Shown piece by piece: positions 11,601-18,519 of a stretch of DNA of 64,000 nt; within the stretch, counting starts at the first letter, position 1, and each line of letters opens with the position of its first letter. Origin of the DNA: Streptomyces endophytica (lineage in GTDB: Bacteria > Actinomycetota > Actinomycetes > Streptomycetales > Streptomycetaceae); assembly GCF_026153355.1 (NCBI RefSeq), contig NZ_CP110636.1, forward strand, positions 3,410,001 through 3,474,000. The letters are read 5' to 3'. The position numbers and the translations under genes are program-made. The notes beneath the pieces are model-generated. The model made no database searches. It saw nothing but the letters and a program-made list of their open reading frames with translations, and was not told the origin of the DNA.

Positions 11601-11685
11601 TGCCGACCCGCGGCTCAGGGCCGGCAGACGGCGTCCGGCAGGCTCTGGCGATCGGCGCAGGGCACGTGCTTGTACATCCGCATGA
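8656..11685 (+). CDS. comEC: ComEC/Rec2 family membrane protein with metallo-beta-lactamase domain
   Basis: About 1009 aa. Two N-terminal membrane helices are followed by a low-complexity insert and an OB-like segment. The polytopic competence domain contains DLTHLLAVSGSNLTIVLALL at about residue 400. A C-terminal MBL-fold domain carries DVGQGDGLVLAAGDG (~700) and LTHFHADHVDG (~745). ComEC forms the channel for single-stranded DNA import in transformable bacteria. ATG 8656 overlaps the comEA stop by 4 nt. The last ~60 residues are Arg-rich and run 71 bases into the convergent PstS-like gene, so the natural C terminus may be shorter. Confidence 0.92.
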   Translation: MTTARPSVHATAPSPRGASDPRQEGPPDLRLAGPALAAWAAAAIGLGAPGGGVAMACAVGVVLAALALRVAVLRRRAERGGGGEYEGTEVCEQYEVDERDDEYGEDKENEENDEYEEDKEGEQSGAGAGAGAGAGAVTGTGAGREAEGGAGAVRGGAAGRAYRPGSSRRWSSGAWAALAAVLLGAVAGAASAALHAADVRRGPLPDLADRYARVTVELEVTDDPRLTRPRVRGSQRTPAAVVFNADAVRVTAPDGAVTAVRTPTLVLVRQGGSDEGAPPGGASSAGEGDRPDGRSAPTAAALSEAWRGLLPSTRIRVVARAVPPLMPGDQVAAVLRVDGDAPPVKIAGPSVLQRVAGRVRAGLREATDGLRPDARALLPGLVVGDTSRVPPDLDAAFRATDLTHLLAVSGSNLTIVLALLIGPPHLATRAERRGLAPRLRLSLRGTAVIGGVLALAFVVVCRPDPSVLRAAACGLITLLAIGTGRRRSLLPALAAAVLLLVLYDPWLARRYGFLLSVLATGALLLLAPRWSAALQRRRMPPRLAEVIAAAAAAQAVCAPVIVVLAARVGLVAVPCNLLAELAVGPATVLGFAALVTAPFVLPVAQALAWCAGWPAEWIAGVARTGAALPGAEIAWPGGWAGALALAAVTVVLVPVGRRVVRRPWLCVLCAFALLLAVCRPAPFTRVITGWPPPGWRAVVCDVGQGDGLVLAAGDGTALVVDTGPEPRAIDRCLTELGIRRIPLLVLTHFHADHVDGLPGALRGRSVGAIETTTLQDPPGQARFVRETAARAGIPLVRAVPGERRRLGPLSWEVLWPPGSPFAPALDGPNDASVTLLVRTGGLTLLLLGDLEPPAQQALLAAHPEVAGVDVLKVAHHGSAHQAPPLMHRLAPRLALISCGADNPYGHPALRTVAALRALGARVLRTDTDGAIAIVGTPGRLAATVTGRRTGARLPSGRGGGRGRGRRRGRRIRRRGQAGRGRPADPRLRAGRRRPAGSGDRRRARACTSA
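8905..9110 (+). other. Low-complexity acidic and Gly-Ala insert inside comEC
   Basis: Between the second and third predicted membrane helices the protein switches to Asp/Glu/Asn/Tyr repeats (DEYGEDKENEENDEYEED) and then Gly-Ala repeats (GAGAGAGAG). The latter are encoded by tandem GGTGCG hexamers at 9028-9062. Base composition drops to A/G-rich here, unlike the flanking coding sequence. It reads as a simple-sequence expansion that kept the frame. Confidence 0.7.
11581..11602. terminator. Inverted repeat at the comEC / pstS-like convergent junction
   Basis: CAGGCCGGCC and GGCCGGCCTG face each other with a 2-nt centre inside the 3' end of comEC, just below the stop of the convergent gene at 11615. 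It could serve as a terminator for the minus-strand gene. No T-tract is present. Confidence 0.35.
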
Positions 11686-13231
11686 TGTTCTTCGCCGTGT
11701 CGGAGTCCATGAACGCCAGGAACTTCGCGGTCAGTGAGCCGTCCTCGGGCCGCCCGTACGTGTAGAGGTACTCCACCGTCCAGAAGGGGTAATCACGTTG
11801 CTGTCCCCACTCGATGTCCGGCTCGTGCCCGTTCAGGCGCACGCTGACCACGTGCTGTCGTTGCGCCGCCGCATAGACCTCGGCGTAACCGATGGCGCCG
11901 GGCACCCGGTCCACCGCGTCCAGCAGGCTCTTGGTGCTGTTCACCTCGCAGCGCGTCAGGCGCGCCTGCTCGTCACGGTCCTTGTCGCCGCAGTCGTAGG
12001 ACGACACCACGCCCGGCTCCGAGTGGTGCAGCACCGATGTCTCGAACGCCCGGCGGGTGCCCGAGCCGGCGTCGCGGCTGACGAGGCGGATCGGCAGGTC
12101 GTTGCCGTGCAGTTGCTTCCAGTTGGTGTACGTCCCGTCGTAGATCTTGCGGACCTGGCCGGAGGTGAGGTCGTCGACACCGGCCTTCTCGTTGGCCACG
12201 AGCCCGAGCAGGATGACGCCGATGCGCTCGCCTTCGAACCGCCGGTAGAGGGACGGCGCGGGCACGTCCGACACGGCGAGGAAGCCGGGCCCCTCGACGG
12301 TGGCCGGCTTGCCCTCCCGGTTGAGGTTGCCGAGGCCGGAGAGGCTGCCGGACGCCGAAACGGTGATCTCGGCACCCGCGCACCGGGCCCGGTACTGCCG
12401 GGCGATCTCCCGCATCGGCGGGGCGAACGCCGTGGACCCGTCGATGGTCAGCCGCCCGGTGGCGCATTCGCCGGCCGCCGCCGGGGCCGTCCGCGCGCTG
12501 AGGAGGAGTCCGCCGAGCAGTCCCAGCAGCACGATGAAGGTGCCGCCCAGCGCGAGACTGAGCTTGCGCGGCCCCCAACGCTGGGCGTTGCGGCGGATCC
12601 GTCCGCCGCTGATGAATCCGCTGACGGTCACGGCCCCGGCCCCGGTCGCCGTGCCGGTGCGGCTGCTGGTGCCAGTGGTGCCGGGATTGCCGGAGGTGCC
12701 GTTTCCGGAATCGGCGTCCCTGCCCGCATCCGTACCCGGGTCCGTGCCCGGGCCCGCACCCGTACCCGTGGCCGAGAGGAGAACCAGCAGCTTGAAGTGA
12801 TTCCGTTTGTTCAGCGGCACCTTGGGGATGAACAGCCGGCCGCCGTCATGGCGCAGCCCGCCGCCGTTGCGGGTCAGCATGCCCACCAGGTCGGTCGGAT
12901 TGGCGTCCGGCACCTCGACACCGATGACCGTGCGCCCGGCGAACTCGACCGTCAGCGGCTCCTGATAGTCCTGCCGGACGATGTCCTTGCCGCCGTCGTT
13001 CTCGAACCGCAGGAGGGCCAGCGTCGCATCGTTGACCTCCTGGTCCTGCCGCAGCAGCCGCAACTGCACCAGGCTGTGGGCGTCTTGGGGGTTCATGCCG
13101 ATCGCCGTGTCCATCTGGACGCGGTAGCCGATCCGCTTCCGTCCCGGCAGAAACCGCTCGACGGCCCACACCACGGCCGTGGCCACGAGCCCGGCCGCGG
13201 TGAGGATCGTCTCGGTGTCCGGCAGAGCCAC
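11615..13231 (-). CDS. Membrane-anchored PstS-like phosphate-type substrate-binding protein with N-terminal extra domain
   Basis: 538 aa, GTG start at 13231 behind GAGG. Residues 5-25 form a first membrane helix, followed by a ~120-residue cytoplasmic domain I do not recognise. A Gly/Thr-rich linker leads to a second helix (~220-245, LSLALGGTFIVLLGLLGGLLL). The outer part is a PBP-like-2 domain: RLTIDGSTAFAPPMREIARQY near residue 265, then SRDAGSGTRRAFE, the phosphate-binding SGTR type motif of PstS. Unlike a classical PstS it is not a lipoprotein and has no pst permease genes beside it. It may be a sensor or a scaffold rather than a transport component. Confidence 0.8.
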   Translation of the reverse strand: MALPDTETILTAAGLVATAVVWAVERFLPGRKRIGYRVQMDTAIGMNPQDAHSLVQLRLLRQDQEVNDATLALLRFENDGGKDIVRQDYQEPLTVEFAGRTVIGVEVPDANPTDLVGMLTRNGGGLRHDGGRLFIPKVPLNKRNHFKLLVLLSATGTGAGPGTDPGTDAGRDADSGNGTSGNPGTTGTSSRTGTATGAGAVTVSGFISGGRIRRNAQRWGPRKLSLALGGTFIVLLGLLGGLLLSARTAPAAAGECATGRLTIDGSTAFAPPMREIARQYRARCAGAEITVSASGSLSGLGNLNREGKPATVEGPGFLAVSDVPAPSLYRRFEGERIGVILLGLVANEKAGVDDLTSGQVRKIYDGTYTNWKQLHGNDLPIRLVSRDAGSGTRRAFETSVLHHSEPGVVSSYDCGDKDRDEQARLTRCEVNSTKSLLDAVDRVPGAIGYAEVYAAAQRQHVVSVRLNGHEPDIEWGQQRDYPFWTVEYLYTYGRPEDGSLTAKFLAFMDSDTAKNIMRMYKHVPCADRQSLPDAVCRP

Positions 13232-13600
13232 GGCAACCTCGCACAGATGAACGGGCGTTGGGAGGTCAAATTTTTAAGCAGCCCCGCTGGGCCCCGGGAG
13301 GCCTTCGGCAGCTCGTCATCGGAGGTTCATCCGCTGGCCGCCGGTGACGCCGTCTCCTCCCCCCGCCGCGGTCTCCGCCGGGTCTGGCGTCGGCCCTCCG
13401 CGACCCGTGGTCCTCCGGCGGCCCTTCCCCCACGCCCTCTCCCACGGCCTCCCCACGGCCTCCCCCTCGCCCTTCCCCTAGCCCTCGTCCTCCCGTTTCG
13501 GCTGGTCCTGGCTCTGTAGGCTCCGGAACGAGGTACCCCTTTGATGGGGGCTGTGGCGCTGCATGCAGGTGGAGATACGGGACGAGCGGAGGCGGGGCGG
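13232..13600. other. 369-bp intergenic region, divergent promoters expected
   Basis: Lies between the minus-strand PstS-like gene and the plus-strand N-acetyltransferase. It contains a short AT-rich patch (AAATTTTTAAG, 13268-13278), rare in this genome, with TTGACC reading toward the minus-strand gene, and then a long pyrimidine-rich CCTCCC stretch. I find no gene or strong hairpin. Confidence 0.5.
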
Positions 13601-14386
13601 ATGGACGAGATGGCGGCCGATGCCTATCTGGAGCGCATCGGTGCGGTGCGGCCCGGAGCACCTGATGCCGGGGTGTTGGCGGCGCTGCACCTCAGGCATC
13701 TGCGGTCCGTGCCGTTCGAGAACCTCGCCATCCACCTCGGTGAGGAGATCGTGCTGGCGGAGCAGCCGCTGCTGGACAAGATCGTCGGCGCCCGGCGCGG
13801 TGGGTTCTGTTACGAACTCAACGGCGCCTTCGCCGGGCTGCTGCGGGCCCTCGGGTACGAGGTCGAGTTGTTGTCGGCGCGCGTGTTCGGTGCCGAGGGG
13901 CGCCTCGGCATCCCGTACGACCACCTTGCGCTGCGGGTCCATACGCCGAGTGGGCCGTGGTTGGCCGACGTCGGCTTCGGCCGGCACAGCCACTTTCCGC
14001 TGCGCTGGGACAGCCGCGCGGAGCAGACCGATCCCGGTGGGACGTTCCGGCTGGAGGAGACGGCGGAGGGGGACGTGGACGTCCTGAGGGACGGCTCGCC
14101 GCAGTACCGGCTCGAACAACGGCCGCGTGCATTGGCGGACTTCGAGGTCGGCTGCTGGTGGAACCGCACCTCGCCGACCTCCCACTTCACCCGGTCCCTG
14201 GTCTGCTCACGGCTGACCGAGACCGGCCGGATCACGCTCTCCGGCCGCACGCTCGTGATCACCGGGGAGGGCGGCGGGCGGGACGAACGTGAGCTGGCGG
14301 CGGAGGAGGTACTGGCCGCCTATCGGGAGCACTTCGGGGTGGTGCTGGACCGGGAGCCGGTGGTGGGGGCGGAGGCGGCCGGGTGA
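13601..14386 (+). CDS. nat: Arylamine N-acetyltransferase
   Basis: 261 aa; transfers acetyl from acetyl-CoA to arylamine or hydrazine nitrogen by a ping-pong mechanism. All three catalytic residues are visible: Cys70 in RRGGFCYE, His108 in YDHLALRVH and Asp123 in WLADVGFG. Each is one position later than in the classic bacterial enzymes. The ATG at 13601 (MDEMAADAYLERIG) is chosen because the helical N-terminal domain starts there; upstream in-frame ATGs add unlikely sequence. Related NAT folds also make amide bonds in ansamycin synthesis, but no such cluster is present. Confidence 0.93.
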   Translation: MDEMAADAYLERIGAVRPGAPDAGVLAALHLRHLRSVPFENLAIHLGEEIVLAEQPLLDKIVGARRGGFCYELNGAFAGLLRALGYEVELLSARVFGAEGRLGIPYDHLALRVHTPSGPWLADVGFGRHSHFPLRWDSRAEQTDPGGTFRLEETAEGDVDVLRDGSPQYRLEQRPRALADFEVGCWWNRTSPTSHFTRSLVCSRLTETGRITLSGRTLVITGEGGGRDERELAAEEVLAAYREHFGVVLDREPVVGAEAAG

Positions 14387-14543
14387 CTGCCCGGGGGCGG
14401 GCGGGCCTGCAGGCGGCGGGTCGGTCGGGGCAGGTGGCAGCCCGGCACACGCCAGTGGCAGCCGGGCCGGCCGGTGGCGGGAAGCAGGCCGGGAGCAGCC
14501 GGGGCACCCCATGGCAGCCGGGCCGGTCGGTGGCAGCCTGGCA

Positions 14544-14579
14544 GGTCGTTGGGCAGGCCGTTGGGCAGGTCGTTGGGCA
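14544..14579 (+). repeat. 12-bp tandem repeat, three copies
   Basis: GGTCGTTGGGCA, GGCCGTTGGGCA and GGTCGTTGGGCA follow each other directly in the gap between nat and the next (convergent) gene. The upstream 150 bases also repeat GGCAGCCGGGCCGG-like blocks. Confidence 0.7.
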
Positions 14580-14606
14580 GGCCAGTCACAGGCAGTCGGC
14601 GGGGAG

Positions 14607-14948
14607 TTACTCGGCCTCGCGCCAGCCCTCGTGCTCTGCTGCGAGGTCGTCCAACCGCGCCGGGTCGTGGCGGGCGTCCGGGTCTTCGACCACCACCAGC
14701 CACTGGGCGTCCTCGGCGTCGTCCTCGCCGGCCAGGGCGTCCCGTACGAGCTGGGGCTCCTCGGTGACGCCGAAGCGCTCGACGAGGGCCTCGGCGACCT
14801 CCTCGGCGGCGTCGCGGTCGGGCAGGACCAGGACGTGGCGCGAGTGCCCGGGGGCGGGCGCCGGGACGGAGGGTGCGGCGTGGTGATCGTGGGGATCGTG
14901 GAGGCCGTGGGGATCGCGGTGTCGGGGCGCGGCGGCGTGGTCGTTCAT
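14607..14948 (-). CDS. Small acidic protein of unknown function
   Basis: 113 aa from ATG 14948 (MNDHAAAPRHRDPHG). The N terminus is a His/Asp-rich low-complexity stretch (residues ~10-30). The rest is a compact domain with HVLVLPDRDAAEEVAEALVERFG and DAQWLVVVEDP, suggesting a small alpha/beta fold. No catalytic motif is visible. It is divergent from holA. I do not recognise the family; coding is supported by strong third-position GC. Confidence 0.75.
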   Translation of the reverse strand: MNDHAAAPRHRDPHGLHDPHDHHAAPSVPAPAPGHSRHVLVLPDRDAAEEVAEALVERFGVTEEPQLVRDALAGEDDAEDAQWLVVVEDPDARHDPARLDDLAAEHEGWREAE

Positions 14949-15102
14949 CAGGCCATTGTCCCGGTCCGGGACCGCGGCTCTCGGCGCGCGGGTTCCGTAC
15001 GACACGCCCGGTCCTCGATGCCAGGGCGGTAGCGGGCGGGGTGGAGCGGGCCGGAGACGGTCCGATCGGCGTTGTCAGTGGGGCGTGGGATGCTGGATCG
15101 CG

Positions 15103-16086
15103 ATGGCCAGGAAGACAGCGAACGACGATCCCCTCGCCCCCGTGACGATCGCGGTGGGGCAGGAAGACCTGCTGCTGGAGCGTGCGATGCAGCAGGTGGT
15201 GGCGGCTGCCCGCGCGGCCGATGCGGACACGGATGTGCGCGACCTCACCCCCGAGCAGCTCCAGCCCGGCACCCTCGCCGAGCTGACCAGCCCCTCGCTG
15301 TTCGCCGAGCGCAAGGTCGTGGTGGTGCGCTCGGCCCAGGACCTGTCCGCGGACACGATCAAGGACGTCAAGGCGTATCTCGGCTCGCCCGCCGAGGAGA
15401 TCACGCTCGTGCTGCTGCATGCCGGCGGCGCCAAGGGCAAGGGCCTGCTGGACGCCGCCCGTAAGGCCGGGGCGCGGGAAGTGGCCTGTCCGAAGATGAC
15501 CAAGCCGGCCGACCGGCTGGCGTTCGTCCGGGGGGAGTTCCGTACGGTCGGGCGGTCGGCGACGCCCGAGGCGTGCCAGTCGCTGGTCGATGCGATCGGC
15601 AGCGATCTGCGAGAGCTGGCCTCGGCGTGTGCGCAGCTGGCCGCCGACATCGAGGGCACGATCGACGAGGCGGTCGTCGGGCGGTACTACACGGGCCGGG
15701 CCGAGGCGTCGAGCTTCACCGTCGCGGACCGTGCCGTCGAGGGCCGGGCCGCCGAAGCCCTGGAGGCGCTGCGCTGGGCGATCGCGACCGGGGTCGCGCC
15801 CGTCATGATCACCAGCGCGCTCGCCCAGGGCGTCCGGGCCATCGGCAAACTCGCCTCCGCGCCGCGCGGCGCCCGCCCCGGCGATCTCGCCCGCGACCTC
15901 GGCATGCCGCCCTGGAAGATCGACCGGGTGCGGCAGCAGATGCGCGGCTGGTCGGCGGACGGTGTGGCGACGGCGCTGCGCGCGGTGGCGGAGGCCGATG
16001 CGGGCGTCAAGGGCGGCGGGGACGATCCCGAGTACGCCCTGGAGAAGGCGGTCGTGACGATCGCCCGGGCGGCGCGGTCCCGCTGA
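15103..16086 (+). CDS. holA: DNA polymerase III subunit delta
   Basis: 327 aa. The delta subunit opens the beta sliding clamp within the clamp-loader complex (with delta-prime and gamma/tau). The sequence matches HolA throughout: N-terminal VTIAVGQEDLLLERAMQQVV, the AAA-like module without a Walker A motif (normal for delta), and the helical C-terminal domain (PPWKIDRVRQQMRGWS). Start chosen at ATG 15103 (MARKTANDDPLAPV); the upstream in-frame extension is shadow sequence. Confidence 0.95.
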   Translation: MARKTANDDPLAPVTIAVGQEDLLLERAMQQVVAAARAADADTDVRDLTPEQLQPGTLAELTSPSLFAERKVVVVRSAQDLSADTIKDVKAYLGSPAEEITLVLLHAGGAKGKGLLDAARKAGAREVACPKMTKPADRLAFVRGEFRTVGRSATPEACQSLVDAIGSDLRELASACAQLAADIEGTIDEAVVGRYYTGRAEASSFTVADRAVEGRAAEALEALRWAIATGVAPVMITSALAQGVRAIGKLASAPRGARPGDLARDLGMPPWKIDRVRQQMRGWSADGVATALRAVAEADAGVKGGGDDPEYALEKAVVTIARAARSR

Positions 16087-16130
16087 GGCGCGGAGGGGAG
16101 AGGCGCTGAGGGGAGGGGAGGGGTGCGGCG

Positions 16131-17099
16131 TCAGCGCGCGTTCTGCAAGCGTTTCAGGGTCTCCGTCGCGCTGGTCTTGAGCATCGTCGCGATCTCGTCG
16201 GAGGTCGGCTGCTTGCCGGAACTGCTGCTGGAGGCGTAGCTCGACCACGTCGACTGGAAGGTCATCCAGCCGTCCCGCACGCCGAGGATCACGTAGGAAC
16301 CGCTGTCGCTGCCCAGGTCGTTCCGCGTCACCAGGTAGGCCTCGTCGCCGATGCCCGGAACGGACTCGACCTTGTAGCCGATGGAGGTCTCCTGCTTCTC
16401 GTACGCGCGGTAGTTGTCGGCGAATTCCGGTGCCGGGTCGGCCGTGCGGTGCAGTGTGGCGCTGGTGTAGAGCCAGGTCGAGGAGTAGGTGGCGGAGCTC
16501 GCGTTCTCCTGCTCCAGTGCGACGTTGCACCACATGGTGTCCATCGACTTCTGCCGGGCCGCGCTGTGCTGGGGGTTGGCGTCCTTCGAGGAGGAGCCGG
16601 TGTTCGCCTTGGTCTTGTAGTGGGCGTTCTCGAAGGGCGTCATCGAGGTGGCCGCGCACAGGTCATCGGTGTAGGAGTAGCCCGCGAGGTCGGGGCTGGG
16701 CTCGGAGGAGAAACCACCGGTGGCGAACAGCAGCGAACCCCAGATCGCGGAGGCGGCGACCGCGCCGCCGATCGCCCACAGCCAGCCGGAGGCACCCCGT
16801 CCGCCGCCACTGCCGTTGCCGCCGGGAGCACCGGCCGGCCCGGCGGGTGTCCCGGGAGCACCCACGCCCACCGGCGGGTAGCCGTAGTTGCCGCCGGGTG
16901 GCTGCGACGGCGGCTGCATCGGTGGCTGCGACGGGGTCGGCTGTCCGGCGGCCGGATCCGGCTGTCCGGGCACGGGATGCGGCTGCGCGTACGGATTCTG
17001 CTGCGCGGGCACCGGGTTCTGCGGTGGTGCGGGGACCTGGCCGTAGGGGTTGGGCTGCGGCAGGCCGTAAGGCTGAGAGGGCTCCCCCGAGGTTGACAT
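16131..17099 (-). CDS. Pro/Gln-rich single-pass membrane protein of unknown function
   Basis: 322 aa. Residues 1-100 are a Pro/Gln/Asn/Tyr-rich cytoplasmic tail with PNPYGQ/QNPYAQ-type repeats, a common N-terminal layout of Streptomyces membrane proteins. A transmembrane helix follows at about 105-130 (WLWAIGGAVAASAIWGSLLF). The ~190-residue extracellular domain contains two Cys (LCAAT and MWCNVA) that may form a disulfide. No enzyme motif is seen. It faces holA tail to tail and is followed upstream by a repeat-rich intergenic region. Confidence 0.8.
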   Translation of the reverse strand: MSTSGEPSQPYGLPQPNPYGQVPAPPQNPVPAQQNPYAQPHPVPGQPDPAAGQPTPSQPPMQPPSQPPGGNYGYPPVGVGAPGTPAGPAGAPGGNGSGGGRGASGWLWAIGGAVAASAIWGSLLFATGGFSSEPSPDLAGYSYTDDLCAATSMTPFENAHYKTKANTGSSSKDANPQHSAARQKSMDTMWCNVALEQENASSATYSSTWLYTSATLHRTADPAPEFADNYRAYEKQETSIGYKVESVPGIGDEAYLVTRNDLGSDSGSYVILGVRDGWMTFQSTWSSYASSSSSGKQPTSDEIATMLKTSATETLKRLQNAR

Positions 17100-17270
17100 G
17101 GCCGCAGAGTAGCGGACCGGCCGAACACGGGCCCTGGCTCTCGGAGGCCCCTACGACGAATAACCCCACGACAGCGGAGGTGCGTCTGCACACGTCCCTA
17201 CGACGAGGTGGCTGCGGCTCCACGACGGATCGGTCCGGGCTCGGAGCCCACTCCGCCGCATGACGGGTTG

Positions 17271-17406
17271 CCCCGCTCCACGACGGGCCCCGCTCCACGA
17301 CGGGCCCCGCTCCACGACGGGCCCCGCTCCACGACGGGCCCCGCTCCACGACGGGCCCCGCTCCACGACGGGCCCCGCTCCACGACGGGCCCCGCGCAAC
17401 GACAGG
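17271..17406 (+). repeat. 17-bp minisatellite, seven perfect copies plus one degenerate
   Basis: The unit CCCCGCTCCACGACGGG is repeated without interruption from 17271 to 17389, with a degenerate eighth copy to 17406 and further partial copies upstream (around 17210-17270). Because 17 is not a multiple of three, all frames stay open and give artificial periodic ORFs. It occupies part of the 657-bp gap between the membrane-protein gene and rpsT. Confidence 0.9.
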
Positions 17407-17451
17407 GTGGCCCCAGCAGCCCTAACAGCGCCAACCCCCGCACCCACGACA

Positions 17452-17488
17452 AAGGCCCCCCACCCCGGGGAAGGGGCGGAAGGGCCTT
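17452..17488. terminator. Hairpin terminator downstream of rpsT
   Basis: AAGGCCC (17452-17458) pairs with GGGCCTT (17482-17488), with further GC pairs inside (CCACCCC/GGGG). On the minus strand the stem is followed by TTTGTCG. It lies about 270 bases beyond the rpsT stop with no recognisable gene between. Confidence 0.5.
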
Positions 17489-17753
17489 CGTCTTGGAAAG
17501 TTGGGCTCGGTCGGCGGTGGAGGCCGCCGGTGAGCCGGGTGCGCCGCACCCGCGTGGCGAACGCAGGCCGTGTGCGGCGCGGTGGTGCACCGGTCAGGGA
17601 GCGGAGAGAGGGGCCGCTGGGTCCCTGTCGGCAGGGTCGTGCAGGAGTGCAAGTGCAGAGGCAGCGGAGCTGCGTACTGCGAGTGCGGGGTCAAGGTCCG
17701 GATCCGGGCTCCGTGGAGGAGACGCGACCGGGAAGATCCCCGCGAAGGTCAGG

Positions 17754-18020
17754 TCAGCCCTGGAGGGTCGCGACCTTCTTCGCCAGCGCCGACTTCTTGT
17801 TGGCGGCGGCGTTCTTGTGGATGACACCCTTGCTGACGGCCTTGTCGAGCTTCTTGGCAGCCTCGGCCTGGGCGGCGGTGGCCTTCTGCAGGTCGCCGGC
17901 CTCGATGGCCTCACGGGTGCGACGGATCGAGGTCTTCAGAGCCGACTTGACAGCCTTGTTGCGCTGACGAGCCTTCTCGTTGGTCTTGATCCGCTTCATC
18001 TGGGACTTGATGTTCGCCAC
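17754..18020 (-). CDS. rpsT: 30S ribosomal protein bS20
   Basis: 88 aa, the normal length of S20, a primary 16S rRNA-binding protein. The full-length match includes [21 protein letters not shown] and the C-terminal [21 protein letters not shown]. The typical position of rpsT between holA and lepA on the opposite strand is kept. A promoter at 18095-18124 would give a leader of about 65 nt. Confidence 0.98.
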   Translation of the reverse strand: MANIKSQMKRIKTNEKARQRNKAVKSALKTSIRRTREAIEAGDLQKATAAQAEAAKKLDKAVSKGVIHKNAAANKKSALAKKVATLQG

Positions 18021-18094
18021 GAAAGAGCCTTTTCAGGTTCGTTGGAGTTTCGAGTTGCGCCGCGCACGAGAGAGGGCACGAAGCGCAGTGGACC

Positions 18095-18124
18095 AGGTTA
18101 CCAGCAGGGTCTACGGCCTCCCAA
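18095..18124 (-). promoter_or_regulatory. rpsT promoter
   Basis: On the minus strand TTGGGA (18124-18119) and TAACCT (18100-18095) are separated by 18 bp and lie about 75-105 bases upstream of the rpsT start. This is a good sigma-70/HrdB-type match for this genome. Confidence 0.55.
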
Positions 18125-18140
18125 ACCGGACCGGACCCGC

Positions 18141-18440
18141 TCCCTGAAGCCTGCCCGAAGCCTCTCCGGAAGCCCTGTCTGGAGCCCCTTCCCCACAGGC
18201 CACACCCCCGAAGCCCTGCCCGGCGCTCCTCCCGAAGCCCTGCCCGGTGCCCCTTCCCCACAGGGCACACCCCCCGAAGCCCACCCGAAGCCCTGCCCGG
18301 TGCTCCTCCCGAAGCCCTGCCCGGCGCTCCTTCCCCACAGGGCACACCCCCCCGAAGCCTCCCGAAGCCCGCCCGAAGTCTCCCGAAACCCCGACCGGAG
18401 CTCCCTTCGCCACAGGGCACACCCGCCCGAACCGGACCGG
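18141..18440 (+). repeat. Nested 65-77 bp repeat, four copies
   Basis: Blocks starting TTCCCCACAGGGCACACCC (first base at 18189, 18254, 18331 and a variant at 18406) are separated by runs of a smaller unit, CCGAAGCCCTGCCCGGCGCT. The array fills most of the 499-bp gap between rpsT and lepA. It stays open in several frames but has no recognisable protein. Confidence 0.75.
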
Positions 18441-18519
18441 GGGCGTCGCTCATGGGACGATGGGGGGAGACGTCACATACCCGAGTCCCGCCTACCCGCG
18501 TTCACTGAATGGACCCTGC

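Noticed and set aside
17271..17406. Possible CRISPR array
   Set aside because: Units are directly adjacent with no unique spacers and there are no cas genes. The same applies to the arrays at 28070 and 31308.
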